Of a stretch of DNA of 64,000 bases, positions 1 to 14,600 are shown one piece after another. The position numbers were made by a program, and so were the translations under genes. The DNA comes from Meandrina meandrites. Taxonomy: Eukaryota > Cnidaria > Anthozoa > Scleractinia > Meandrinidae. Below the pieces are notes generated by a model, which worked only from the letters and a program-made list of their open reading frames with translations, did not search any database and had not been told where the DNA came from. Where the stretch lies: assembly GCA_963693305.1 (NCBI GenBank), contig OY855903.1, positions 55,021,150-55,085,149 on the forward strand, written 5' to 3'. Within the stretch, counting starts at the first letter, position 1. Every line of letters starts with the position of its first letter.

Positions 1-1496
1 AGAAACAAAACAAAACAAAACTCTCGACGAATAAACCTTTTCTGCAATGTCAGCTCCTCCTGGTTGCTACGCAATGTTTTTAGGCTACCCGGCTTTGTGT
101 ACGAAATGGAGACGTCACGGTACTCAGTGGTAAAAATTCTCGTTGTTAGTTTGCTCGTCTCAGGAATAACGCATCCAAGTTGTTCTTTACCATAACATGA
201 TACGTTAAACATTTAAACACTCGTCTACACCGTTAAAAACTATACAGCCATTGTACTTTTTGCCAATTCCGTCTTAAAGTGGCTGTGTTCACTACGCTGC
301 CTATTTACATGGTACAAAAATACTTTAGTGGCCTACTAGTTATTACAACTTAACGTAACGTAAGACTGGTCGTCAACGACATTTTATAAAATCGTGGTAA
401 TATAACGCACGCTGTGATTGGACAGCTGCATGTTTTGCGTGAGGCTATGAGGTCACGATGCAATTCTCGTATTAATTTTATAAAACAAAAAAAAAATGAT
501 GAACAACTGGGAACACTTTTTTCTTTACATAACTTGATGCAAATAGATAGATAGCCTCTGTATTCGAGTATAATGGCCCACGAGGTCAACGCTTATCTCT
601 TGTGTCACGCGTCAGTGGCATGAACATTCTAGGAGAATTTATTCTCTAACCTAAATGGGCTGTATGTCACTTCGAAGGGATATCCTCAGGCATTTAATTG
701 GTCGGAACCTATTTACACACCTGGGTTAACAGAGGCACCGTGAGAGTAAAGTGACTTGCCCAAGAACACAACTATTACCCCGGGTCACCCCGGGTAGGGC
801 TTCAACCCAGACCGCTCGTCACCAGGCCTCCCACACTTGACTCAAATACTTTCGAGTTTCGTTAAACTCACATTCCTATTTGCATCAAGCTAAGCAAAGA
901 CTCGCACATGCACAGTTAAAAGAATACAAAAGAACGCATGTAAACCAAAATCGTGGCAATACGAAAAAAAATGTTGCTATATAACTTTGAAAAAATTGAA
1001 ATAAGTGACAAAACAGCTGAGGTGAACTTGTGTTTAGAGTTCGCTGTGCCGTGACAATGACCCTGACAGGCTCCTTTTTCTCCTCCTGTTATTCGGGAAA
1101 GTTATCACAAAGCGATTCTTGTCAACAGAGCTCTGAAAAAAATTACAGTGAATTTTTTCAATCAGCGAGGGTCAGTTGAAAGAAAGAAAATAAATTCCAC
1201 GGGAAAAATAAATAGCGATAAAGGAGGTACACCCACTTGCACGCGTGTGCATTGAATTTCAATGTATCTGTATGATCTGTATTTGATTAGTACAAATTAC
1301 CGCGGCTTGCAACACACCCCGCCCTCCCCCTACCCCCCACCCACGCCCAGGTGGCCTCCTACCTTTGCTCGTCAGAGCGAAGGTGCTCCAGATTACTATA
1401 AAGGGCTAATAGACCGAGAAGGATTTCGAAAAGCATTAAAAGTTCCTGCACTCTCATTACTATCATGTTGAATCATACTTAAGCAATGTTACCTAC
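1..1496. other. Left edge: intron of the thrombospondin-like gene, no exon recognised
   Basis: Because exon 76 ends at a good donor, this stretch should be intron. I see no LamG-like coding segment in it. It holds a decayed SINE (652-832), and a short plus-strand frame at 106-195 that starts like a signal peptide but stops after 29 codons. Confidence 0.5.
652..832 (-). mobile_element. Decayed SINE, family A
   Basis: The reverse complement has a worn B-box region (CTGGGTTGAAGCCC), then TTGTGTTCTTGGGCAAGTCA, CTTTACTCTCACGGTGCCTC and an ACCCAGGTGTGTAAATAGGT segment, as in the SINE at 16311. It is clearly diverged, so older. Confidence 0.65.
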
Positions 1497-2759
1497 CGAG
1501 ACAAGGCTTGGCCCGCCCACCAGGTTGCCATGGTAATCATTGCCTGCTTGATCGAGAATTACCGAGCCACTAGAGTCGTCCATGTTGAAATGTGCTCTGA
1601 CCACGCCCTTGTGGATGGGCAACAACAGGCCAGCGGTCTTCATGTAGTCGACGATCTCCGCGTCTTCAACGTAGACTCCCCATAGAGTCAACTGTTGGAA
1701 ATAAACATAAGCTTTGATTCTCCTGAAAATGTTTCAGAAGAAACGTCACGAATTGCTAAAAGTTTGACAGTTGGCACATGACAGGGCTGCATACGAGGCA
1801 ATGAAACCAATTGAAGCACTATATTCTGACGCATCGCAAAAGGGGACATTTTGCCTTCAGAAACTCGTTTTCGAGCTTAAAGATTGCCCAAGGTATACGT
1901 GAAATTGACAGTGATACCTTTCAAAAAACTCGGAGATGCTAAAGAATACTTAAGACTGTTCGGGAAGGCTGATAAGTACTAGCCTAAGCGAATGCTCACG
2001 AGCGTTATCGAGTACAGTACAAATTACCTCACGAGTGCTCACGACGACGGCGCTGATACATGAAGGTGTTCACGAGTACTTACGAATACGAGTTACGAGC
2101 ACTCGCGAGGGTTTACGAGTCCCTACGAGTGTACTGAATTGTTCCTCGACATCATCCACGAAGTTACACTGAATCCAGGGTGACAAACAAACCAATAACA
2201 ATAGCCCCATACAGAAGGCCAATCATGGCGCTACACCGCGGCGCTTGAGAGAACCTTATAGTTTATATATTGCTAGCACACAAAAAAGTCAAAACAAGAT
2301 ACGTACGTCATCCACAGTTCCGTTCATGTAATTGTCATTGTCGCGTCCCACATAAAGAAGGTCATTATGAGCCTGAAAGAAAACAGAAATATTTGTCATC
2401 AAAGCTCAATCTCCTTCGAATGAGGTCAGGAAACCTGAGAAACCACGCAAAAAGTTACTTGAATCACCAGTAGAGGATAAAAAATAAGGAGTCTACAAAC
2501 AACAAGAATTCTTTAAAGATTATTGCTTCAAATGTAACCAAAACATCCTGAGGTGACTTACCCAAGTGTGTAGCAAAACGTCGCTTTTCGATCCAACAGA
2601 TGACCCGTTGACAAAAAGTTCAAGGCTGTAGGCTGAAATCGACAATCATTGTAAAAGAATTAAAACAATACATCCCTGTTTGGTCTGTCTATCGGTCTCT
2701 GTTTGTCTAAATTCGTTTTTCTGTCAGTCTGTGAATCGCACTCTCTCACAGTCCTTTCC

Positions 2760-2795
<36 letters not shown>

Positions 2796-2846
2796 GCCAA
2801 TCATTCCCTCTCTCCTTTCTTCAGTCTGTCTGTCAATTGCTCAATC

Positions 2847-2889
<43 letters not shown>

Positions 2890-4130
2890 AATCGCTCCAT
2901 CTCTCACTCTTTTCTTCCTTCATTCGTCAATCCGTAAATCAAACATTGTTCTTACTTTGCGCATCATATCTGTAGACTAAGTGATGCCATTCTTCAGGTT
3001 CAATAACTTCAGACCCTTGCGCCACAGATGATCCCAGGTTACCGTGGATTTGCCTCACAAACAAACAAAGCGAAAATTACCTACTGTATGTTATGGTCCA
3101 AAATGCTAACATTCTTATTCTATGGTTTTGAAAATATATGTTGAGAGGTCTGATTTGCTAATACAGTGTGCCTTCTTTTACTTTTATCCCTTGGATAAAA
3201 GGAGCCTTTTCATGGTAACACCATCGGTAAGTTTCATAAATCCTCCGCGGAGGTATACTCATAACCAAGATGTCAAATCAAATTTACGGAACCAAGCATT
3301 TCGTCAATCCAGGCCTGCACTGCATTGCCTATCAACCGACCCCATGTAGTTAACAGCACACTACGATGTAGTTAGCAGCACATTACCATACCATACCTGT
3401 TTTTCAAGTACAAACACAACGTAGCGTCAAGACTGCATACAATAGGCATGACAGCATTGGGATAATCCGCTGCCATCCAAACCCACGCACTGATGGTAAA
3501 ACTGCAACAAAAGTTTCAGAATATTGGCAAAACTATATTGCTTGGAAGGCAGCACTAAAATAGGGCGATGCTGAAAACGTCAATGTGACATTTTTTTTAA
3601 ACGCATTGTTAGAAGCTGGCTTTGACTGCGCCGTTTCGTTTCAAACTTTTTCTAGTTCCGAAAACGTTCTAGATGAGAGATATAACTGGTGTTAACTAGT
3701 ATACTGAAAACAGAGATTACACGTCAGCAGAGGATAACAAGTTTAGCATAGGTAAGAAGTGCAACGCTGATATTTTGTAATACGGTACCGGGGGGGGGGG
3801 GATTATTACAACATTAATTATGGGAGTATCCCACGGGATAAACTTAATGACACTAACGCAAGCATCGGAAAAGTATGCCACTGGGATAAGGGACGATGTT
3901 TTTTAGCATTTGAACTACTAGTAACACTCCTAAAAGTGGTGGCATAAGCACGCAGGGATATAACTACAACGGGAAACACAATATATGTGGAGACAAACTA
4001 CCTCGTGGACCTCACTGACAGATTTAAAGGTAAAAGATAATAACATTACCTGTCTGTAAGGCCAAGATTACGAATAGACGGAAGCGATACGTGATCGTCA
4101 ACACCATCAAACTGCAAAGCTTGATTAACC
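1497..4130 (-). CDS. Exons 71-76: C-terminal LamG-like (ConA-fold) domains
   Basis: Exons 4050-4130, 3397-3501, 2956-3053, 2562-2632, 2307-2372 and 1497-1691. They continue the frame directly after the thrombospondin C-terminal domain: [65 protein letters not shown]. This is the order of a concanavalin-like LamG (LamG_3) domain. The last exon closes it ([15 protein letters not shown]) and opens another ([20 protein letters not shown], then [11 protein letters not shown]). It ends at GTAGGT with no stop, so at least one more exon lies outside the window. Canonical thrombospondins end soon after the C-terminal domain, so this extension is unusual. Confidence 0.85.
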
Positions 4131-7100
4131 CTGATGGAAACAATAAGAACAATTAACATATAATGGAAAGAATTCAAAGAACGATACGCGCCATTCCGTT
4201 TTTCATTACGTCCTCTCAGGTCGGTGGACAACATAATGGCGTCAATGTTAAGGTGAAACAATGTAAATGCCTTTCAATGCTGCACCATGAGGTGAAGTTG
4301 ACAATTGATTTTTCATTCTCAAGGCTGTTGCCTGACAGGCGTACGCCCACGTGAGTTGAGAGCACGGGTGCCAAAATGTTTGTCCAAGGAACCCACATGA
4401 CCCGCCTACACTTTCCCATTTGATGCTTACATATTCTCTTCGGGGACCGGAAGAAGCTTGCGGCCATAATCGGGCTACAATTCTACTGTGTTGGGTGATT
4501 GGCTACGCCACACTCCCAACCTGGATGCCCAGGGACTGTCCTTTTGTCTGGCTTCTAGCCTCCGACCTGCCCAGCATGATTGAATTTGCCAGGGATATTA
4601 AAACTGTTGACAACCGTCTTCGGCTGCAGATGGCTTGGATGGAAATTGAGTACAACTTGAGAACCTGAGGCTAAGCTGTTCAAGTTGCTTCCGAGTGTTG
4701 TCGATTTTAATAGGCATGGTTTGATTTCTCTCCCCATTATAAGGTTATATCTTCCTTTAGATGTTTTGTAAAAGATAAAATAGTTTAGACTGAAAATCCG
4801 CGAATCTCGGCTGGTATAGCTCTCCGGGTCATGGAAGCACATACCGCTACAATGAGACAGTCCATGAGGGGAGCTCCTATCTGATACATGACTTCAATTT
4901 GCACATATTCCTCATATCAGTGATATAGTAACAGTACGAAAATTTCAACTGACCTGTCAGCGCATCTAGCCTCAAGTCTTGACCAGATGACATCCTGCTG
5001 TCCAAACACAAACATACCGAGTCGACCTCCAGTGATTGTTGTTTCATACACGTCACCTGACTCAGTCAACACTGTCTCGCCTTGTTTGACTTGTACTCTG
5101 CAATAGGAAATGACAGAAACAGGCTTGGTATAAGTATCACTATTCCACAAGTTGAATATCCAACACCAAACGCTCAGTTTTGTTGTCCGAGATTGATAGC
5201 TCTCACTCCCTGTACTAACAATTACGCCGCGAGACTTTCCAAGCCTGTAAAGCGTTTATTTTCAAAGGCCATTTTATAGATAACGTGCACATTTCCAAAT
5301 TTTCTCACCACCAAGAAACTGCCTTCTACTAAAAGAACGATTTACGGGTGATCATCACTGTTATTTCATACCTTATTAGACCGATGGAAGGTCTGTGAGT
5401 GACGTGGAAAGAATAAGGAGTCTGATATTTCCATCCCTCCATATTAGGATCTTGCCACAGGAGCTTAACCTGGAGGAAAAGTGAAGTATTAATAAAGCAA
5501 GAGTTTACAAATGTTGGTATTTCCATTTCGGGATATAACTGAATTACTGACCTGGTCGGTGCTGTCTCCAGAATGCCACAGTGCTTGCGCTAAAGCGGAC
5601 CCGGGTCCCGTGTTGGAATCGACAAGCTGTAAAGACGAAAAATCGTAAATAAATGCCTGGAAACAATAGAGAACGGCAAAGGATAGGAATCGGAAAGAAA
5701 TCGTACAAGGTTGAAACAAAAATTTGAAAGGGTTTACAGAAATCAAGCATGCACCTTTAGCTGAACGCCTTTAATTCCTGCCCGATCATTCAGCTCCTGG
5801 AAGTTACTGTTTTCCCTTCTCCACATCACCACGTAGAACTTGCGATTTGATTGATAGCCAAAGACCACGCCTACATAGTCTGAACTCTCGCTTCCCTTTA
5901 CATAAAGTGCTCCAGTGTAGTCTACAGGGCCATATTTGGTTGTGCCTACAAACAAAAATATATAGATAAGGGCATATGAAAGGAATATAAGGAGATTTAT
6001 TTTGTAAGCATGAATGCTCAAAGTTATTGCTTTTCGGATTTTATAAGGAGTTTTCCTTCCATCTGAAGGTACAAACTCTGTTGTAACTTAGTGAATACAT
6101 GAATGACATAATGAACTACGGATTAATGCGAGGATCATTTCATTCATTTCATCTGCTGTAACTATAGGTAACGAAATGGAAACACACACCAATTAGCATA
6201 GCAGGGTGCTTAGATGAACCGTTGGTCACTTCTTCGACATCAATACCCTATGGAGAAAAAAAAGGAACAATGTTCATGCCACGCACCTGAGAATGACTCA
6301 ATTGCTTGAAATACTGTAAAAGAAACAAGGTGCTACGGGATTCTTAGAAAATTGTAAGGCGGGGATAAGGAACCGAAACCCTGATGGACTTCATACGAAC
6401 ATACGGAGTGTAATGATCGTGCAAGACATACACTTTTAGCGACTCTCCAGACAGGCAGTTGATCACTGTGGCCTGGATACAGATCAACTGTGAAGTGGTC
6501 TGTAAAGCTTGTCTTGCTGAGATGTTTAACATATGGACAGTGGTCATCATTATCCTTGACACCGTCGCCATCAAAGTCATCAACACACGTATCGCCGACT
6601 GGTCTTGCTGCAGAGAAATGAAAAAAAAAGTAAAATAAATTAGGTCTTTGAATGTTAAAAGTTATGAAGGATATAAAAGAGTTCATAATCTTTTTATGAC
6701 TTCTTCTCATGACCAATAAGCCTCAGTGAATGACTTAATATTTGAAAAACTTGCCAACTTGTGCTGCTTTCTGTTCTAATCAACTCAAGCAAGCAAAAAC
6801 AATTTGAAGGAGTACCCTTTGCATGAAAACGAATGACACAAGATAAAAACCTTTCGCGTCGTAAGCGAGGTTGGCGTGTTCTTGACCCGGGTTGCTGACC
6901 AAACGACAATTGTCATCAAGGTTAGAAACACCATCACCGTCTTGATCATCGTCACAGGCATCTCCTACAAAAAGGCCACAGAAACGCAATTGGTTTAAAG
7001 CTCGGCGAGAAAAAATATCCCCTTTCTCACTGCAGTGTTCATGTCTTTGTCGATGAGTCTTTATTTTCTAGTAACCTATATGGTAAAAAATGCAATGCAA

Positions 7101-8374
7101 TGTAGGGAAGAGTACCAAGCTTGTAAGCAAGTACTCGGCACTGTTAACTGGCTTGTTTGCTAGTTCGTCCTTCCATCCGTTCGCTCCCTCGCTCGTTTCT
7201 TTGTTCGTTCTTAATTCGTTCAATCGTTCGTTCGTTCGTTCGTTCGTTCGCTCGTTCGTTCATTCGCTCGCTAGCTCGCTCGTTTTTGGGTGCGTTTCGT
7301 CCAATTGTTTGTTAGTTCCTTCTCGCTGATTTTCAACAGCTGGGGTTTAGACTAGTACTCAGGCTGACTTTTTCATTTCCATTACTTTGGTACCTATTTT
7401 ATCGCCATCAACATCTCCTTGTTCGCCATTAGGAAGATCAACACAGTTGTCAAAGCCATTTGGTACACCATCACCATCCCTTGAAAAGATAGAAACACGA
7501 AATTCAGTCACGTGCATACACCACATAGTGGACTAGTCCAGTCCTTGAACTCTCCCTTCCTCGCTTTATATTTAACCCCTATATATGCGGGGAAGGGTGT
7601 GTTTAGGGAGTTGACTTATAGTCGACAAATAGGACAATCCTTTTTGAGGCAAAAAATAGCAATTTTTTCTGGCCCACATTTTAGATTCAATTCCATCCCC
7701 ACCTCCTATAAGCCGATAACCCCACAGCAGGTTTTGCTCTCAGAGAGTGATATGGCTGATCTCAACTGATAAAATATTTCACTGTATGTATAAAAAAAAG
7801 TTTGATTTCCATCTGATGACGACTTTCATTTCGGAAATTTTTGAAATGCAACAGTATAAAATCATTGTATATTACTGCAGTACATGACTCTGTTGAAGGA
7901 ACAAAGATGAAATACAGAACTCACTTGTCTTTTCCTGCCCCGGAACAAGCATCGCCATATCCATTTTGATAGGTAGCGGTCTGCAGAAAAGATGAAACTC
8001 TTATAACAAGTCACTTCGCTAATGAGTAAATAGAAAGATGTGGTGGTCTTCAAGTTAGCTTGTTCATAGGTTCTAAGATTGCGAGAAGAACAGGGAACAA
8101 CGGGTGAAAACATCAACCAACTGATTAACCAACCGATTGATTGACTGACTGACAGACCGACCAACGGGTCAACGGACCGACGAACGGACAGACGGATGGC
8201 CGAGTGGGCCGCCGGCCGCCGGACAGACGGACGGACGGACCGATCAACCGACCGTTCGACCAACTGACCGACCAACGAAGGAAACAATGAAAATAAGGAG
8301 CAAATGGATCAGTCAGTCAATCGGTCAGTCAGTCAGTCAGTCTGTCTGTCTGTCTGTCTGTCTGTGTCTGACTG

Positions 8375-8472
<98 letters not shown>

Positions 8473-8592
8473 AGTCAGTCAGTCAATTCGTCAACAATCA
8501 GTCAGTCAGTCCGTCGGTTGGTCAGTCAGACAGTCAGTCTGTCTGTCTGTCTGTCTGTCTGTCAGCCAGTCAATCAATCAATCGATCGATCG

Positions 8593-8627
<35 letters not shown>

Positions 8628-11600
8628 CCACATTTAAATGAGATAAAATGTTAACCATAATTATGTTACCGTTGAGAATCGCCACAGCATTTGTGCTGTG
8701 TTTGTTCATAGTTTGTTGATATTAGCAACGTACCTGGGGTGAATTGGAATCTGAAGGGCAATTGTCACAAGCATCACCTACACCGTCACCATCTGCATCG
8801 GCTTGGTCAGGATTGCTGACTGTCGGGCAGTTATCAGTAGCTTCACCTATAAGGATCAAATCAGTCAACTCAATTTACAATGCATGCTCTGGGAGCAAAT
8901 TAAAATTATCGCAACGGCTTGTACGTTTTTGCACTTTTCGGAGGCAAGGGGTGGGGGGGGCGGGGGGGGGGGGGGGGGTGAGATTGTGACATGAAAAAAT
9001 GGAAAAAGCGGTAGTGAGAGGAGAGGCCAACCTGTGACTTCAATTGTTTATCGTTATGCGATTCCACCAGTCTGCTCGACAATGCATCAGTATTTTAAAG
9101 AAAGCATTGAAAGGTTCACCACACAAAGCTGCTTCTAGTACATTTTTAAGGAACAAAATCACCTCATATACGATCACTTTGCCTTAAATTTCATTTGATT
9201 TACCATCGCCGTCGATGTTACTATCACACGCATCGCCAATGCCATCCCCGTCACTGTCCAGTTGATCAGGGTTTGCCGTGCTGTTACAGTTGTCGCATGC
9301 ATCACCTACTCCGTCTCCATCCGCGTCTGATTGATCCAGATTTTTCACAAATTGACAGTTGTCCTGAAGAGAGAACCAATGAATAAAAAAGGCGTACAAC
9401 ACCACTGTAACAAAAACAAATGTGGAAGCAGCTATTAAACACTTTTGCAAAAAAAAAAAATGCACACCAAATTTGCTTCAGCTTCAGCTTCACAACACAC
9501 TAATGATAATAATAATTAAACACAAGAAAACATAACGAATGACAGTGAAAAATATACACATTGTACACAGCGTTGCAGAGAAGAAATGAAAAAGATATCG
9601 CTTATATTTAAGAAGTTAGGGGGGCGTTTACAGTAAAAAAAGGAAAGCCTTGAAACAATTAAGCCCTGGGTTACTGCTTGCCTTAAACTTTTCAGGGCAG
9701 GGGAGAAGGGCGGGGGGTGTAGATGAGTAATGAGAAGGTACTTTACTGTGTGCGAGGTCAATCTAAACGACAGAAAACAGAAAACAAGATCCTCGCTTTT
9801 AGAATGTTGCTAGCAAATATAGTACAATGCCAAAAAAAATACGGAAGAAAACACTCATAAAATGGTAAAGTGAGAGACAGAGAACACTCACAGATTTATC
9901 AAGAATCAAGTCATTATCGTCATCCTCATCACACGCGTCTCCGTCGGTATCATCATCATTGTCCTCCTGACCCGTGTTTGGCACACTTGGACAATTATCC
10001 TGCAAAGCAGATACCACAAATTATCACATGGCAGGCCAAGTACATGTATCCCACTAGAAGGTCTAGTGCGTAGTATCACTGTACGTGTTTACAAAAGTCT
10101 GCAGTATTTTTGTACACCTAGAAAGTGACGAGTAGGTAATCATGTAAACAAGAGCCTCGATTTGGCGCGAAAATACGCGAGAATATTTGTCTGTTATCTG
10201 TTCGTAGAAGCGAACAGTTTTCCGAGAGCGAAGCTCGAGGAAAACTGTGGGCTTCTACGAACAGATATTAAATGTCCAAGGACAAATATTCGACAAATAT
10301 TGTAGCTATTGAAGCCAAATGGATGCTAATGTATTTATTATCCTTCAAATATTTTTACACAAGGCCGTATTTTGGGAGACCTTTTCTCAAAGCTTTTAAA
10401 AGTTAAAGTAATTCTGTGGGCGCTCGAAATATTGCTAGTCTATTAATAATGTTTAGTTCTATTAATTTCAACAATTTGCTCGGAATGAAAACTAAACGCG
10501 CGAAAGTAAATCGCAAAGTTCAAAAACTGGGGAATATTACTTGGGGAATATCATTTGATATTCTCCAGTTTTGGCTGCGTCACGTAACCTGTTTAGACCA
10601 TAAAAATACAACTCTATTGTTGGTCTAAGATCCAACATTTTTATTTGTCCAATTGGACAGCGCGTAACTTCGTCTTGTTGTCCAATTTGGGGATTGTGCA
10701 TCCAACTAAAGTCAATGATAAGGTGACCTTTGGCAAAATTAATGACGTAATACAATCGGGTATTTCTTACCTTAAAGCAGTTTGGCAAAGTACAACTCAA
10801 TCCAACGGACGGGATTCCATCAAGATCAGGATCAATTTCACATTCTTCCCCGTCACCGCCATAACTGTCTTTACACTAACAAGATAAACATTATTTTCAT
10901 CACTTGACCTGACAGAACTGACTTCCGAACCAGATATTAAACAGAAAAAGAGATTTGTGACAAAATCGTCTCCAAATCTCATTGGGGAAACCCAGTAATT
11001 GCGTGGTCAAGCAGGGCACTGTCACGTGACCGTGTGACTGACATAAACTCTGCTTCGGAAAAATTAGGAATTTCGTAAAAACAAAACAGAAAAGTGGGAC
11101 GTTTTCAAAATTGCGTTAAGTAGAACAACGGGTAAAAACCTTGAGTAACTTCTCTTTTTTATGCTCTTACATGTTACCCAGTTAGTAAACGTCAAGTAGC
11201 AAGAAAACAGTCAGCATGTCTTACCCTGCATTTGAATCGTCCCGCGCCAGTTTGGGTGCACTGTGCATTCTCGTGGCACGTGTGCGAGCCATTGGTGCAC
11301 AGGTCACCAGGATGACAGCCCGTGTAACCATCACCGATGAATCCGGGGTGGCACGGGCCACATAAGAAACTTCCCTGTAAATAAATAAACATAAAAACAA
11401 AACAAAACATCAATAGATTAATATAAAACTGACTTTTCTTGAAAGGTCATGGGAGCTACGAATGTTTCTTTGTCCCGCGTTCGTGACTTGATGAACATTG
11501 CATATTGCTCAACACTCAAGAGTGTCTGGCAAGCAAAACAAACAAAGCATATTGACTCACGTTGGTGTTGATACACTGCGAATTAGGATCACAGCTGCTT

Positions 11601-14600
11601 ATTCCTTCCTTACACTCGTCGATCTCCTCACAGACTTGTTTGGCGTTTTGAGCATCTTCCAGACCAACACCTGACGGAGCATTTCCCCTGTAGCCGTCAG
11701 GGCATGCGGCACATTGATAGCCAGGGACACGGTTCTCACACTTGTCACTTTCATAGCAGGGGTTGGCACGGGTGCACTGTGGAATATTGCCAATCAATAA
11801 TAACGTCATGAGACAGATCAACAACAACAAGGGTGGTGATGCAGAAACGCACCAAACGCCTCACCGTTCAATTAATGGAAACTACCTTATTACATGGTTT
11901 TGCGACAGCTAAATTTCGCTATTTTGTTATAAGGTAACTCGGCACGATTCTCAGGTGTTTCTCTAGTCTGTTTAAAAAACACCAAACAACACGAAGAACT
12001 GTCTGTTAATGCTACTCCTCTCACCTCGTCAATGTCATCGCAGGTTGTCCCATCTCCCTCGTAACCTTTAGGACACGGTCCACACGTTGCCACACCAACT
12101 CCAACATTAAGACAAGTCACTCCAGGAAAACAAGTACCGTTTGATAAGCATGGACCTTAGGAGCAAAGTTAAATAAGTCTTCTCTGTTGTCCGTGCAGTT
12201 ACTTCACTACTGTTACTTTAAGATGGGTAAATGGGAGAAATGGACGGAAACATGAGAAATGGATACTGTACGACAAGAGAAGAAGCAAGAAAAGGGAAAA
12301 TTGGAGAAGGAAAGGAGATAGTGGAATTTATCATTTTAGACTATCAAAAACTTGGGTTCAAATTAGCAATAAGACACTTCCTCTCTCGAACCTCTATTTA
12401 CATTCGCCCCCGTAAACACTACCTGCATTGCTATTCAGGGCTAGGGGCATTGTTATGACCTGTTATCTTTTGTTTCAAGAACCAGTGAAGTAACTCGTTC
12501 CGAGAGGTGGTGGGCGACCCGAAATTAGTGCCCGTCCAAAACTTAGTGTTTAAAAACAAGTCTTAACCGTAAACACCTGAAACCAGTTTATCATACTAAC
12601 ATGAGAACTACATGAGTGACATCGGTAAGTGTGAGAGTAAGTGACTTTAAAAATTCAAACATTCACTGATATAGCTCTCATGTTCTATTCTTAATTGTTG
12701 TCTTAATTCTCACAGTCCCTCTCTTGGTCTAAGGCATATAAATACGTCCTAGTGAAATGTTGGGGGTAACATGCGCTGGGCTTGCATGCAGTTCAAGGGG
12801 AACAGCCATCATCACAATCCCAGACGAGCGGCAACATATTTTAACTTCATAGAATTGATATTCAAGCTTGTGACTAGAACAGTAGTGTAGCAACTCTCAT
12901 AAGCTTGTAATTCTACTGGTCCTCTAGTGTAGCGGCTGCTATTGTTTTGGGGGCTAGGGGCATTGTTGTTGTTTGTTCTATTGTTCTCTCAGCCACTCAT
13001 GTGAGACCTTACGAGAGCTGCGACTAGAAGTGTAAAATACTTACAGTGTTCTGGTGTAAAACATGTCTGGCACATGGAACAGTTCGGGAAGCTCTCGTGC
13101 TTTGCCCACTCGTTAGCAGGGCATGGCCGACAACTGGTCTTCATATAGGTACTGGTGTAACCATCAGGGCAACACTCGCATGTCTGTGCACGAATCTCGT
13201 TGTTGAAACTTCCAGGAGGACACAACTTACAAGGAAAACCTGTGAACAGGAAAACAAGCCGACAGTGTTGATATTGTGAAGGATGAATTCATTCGTGTTC
13301 ACCTAGTGTTTTTTGTTTGCTAGTCTTTCAAAGAAATTAATGACAGTGCATACTGTAATGAATTTTTTAACAACTTGCCATGATTCACATATATGATCTG
13401 GAACTGCTTGTCATCTGTACAGCTATAACAAATATCATGTGTTACACGTAGAGGGAAGTGCACTCAACAAGACTGATCTGAAATTTTGCAAAGCGATGCA
13501 CAGCCGTAGTTCACCTCGCACCTAGCTATAATGGCAGTTTCTTCAATAAAACTATCCTTCTCAGTATTGCGGAATATAATCTGATTTTAACCAACTCGTC
13601 CTACCGCCTCTTTGACTAACCATCAGATGATACTGATGCTCCCAGTGTTTATCTTACAATCTTACAATTTACCAAAACTAGTTGTAACTACCACAATGTA
13701 CCACACAGGAATACTGTGCAAGATTTAATTTTACCTTTTCCATTACTGTATCGCCCTGGTGTACAATCTTGCCTCATCCCTTCCCAGCATACTGTACCAG
13801 GTTCGCAGTCAAAACACTTCTCGGGACACCACTGACGAAAACAATTCACAAGATAAGGACGGTATTATATATACAGCCAAGATTACTCTGTAAACAATTG
13901 GTTTCTTTTAATATTATGCATTAATTCCATAAACTGAACGCTCTCTAATCATTCTCTTCACCACACGTCTTTTCAATCTTCTTTAGGTGGCTGTTTAGGT
14001 ATTTTGAGAGGGTCGAGTTACAAAGTGAAGACCACTTGGAAGTCGCTGTCATAAAATTGTGCAAATATCAAGAAAAACCTCACATTCTCCGATAGCGAGT
14101 TCACGTGCCTGTCGCCTTGTCGATGGGTGAATGATTCTACTTACCGTTGAATTGCACTTGACATAGGTACTGTCTGGGCAAGGAAGAGCAGTGCCATTCA
14201 CACAGAGCTGAAGAAAGCCACAAAGAATACCGAATTAGACTTGTTGTCATTAAAGGAGCTCTGTCATGGGGATTTTGCAGATTTTTTATCTAAAGTGTTC
14301 TGAAATTAGTGGTAGGCAACTTAACCCATAAAAATCACTTCCTTTGTACATCAAAAGGAAGATATAACCTTAACATGTGGATAGAAATCTAACTACGGCT
14401 ATAAATATCGATTTTTTTGAAGACGTGCGGAAACAACTTGAAAAGTTAAGCTAAACTTTTCAAGTTGTAATGCATTTCCATCCTTGCCATCTGCAGCTAA
14501 AGACACTTGTTAACTAAGGTGCTCTAATATAGCAATTGTAAATAAAAATGGACTATTATTTTTTGGTTTCCTTCGACACAAATATAAATTTTGGCGGTTC

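Noticed and set aside
2680..2975. Ser/Val/Cys/Leu-repeat frames
   Set aside because: Translation of a CTGT microsatellite.
8287..8654. Frames rich in LSIYLSIY and QSVSQSVC repeats
   Set aside because: Translation of tetranucleotide arrays, with no family features.
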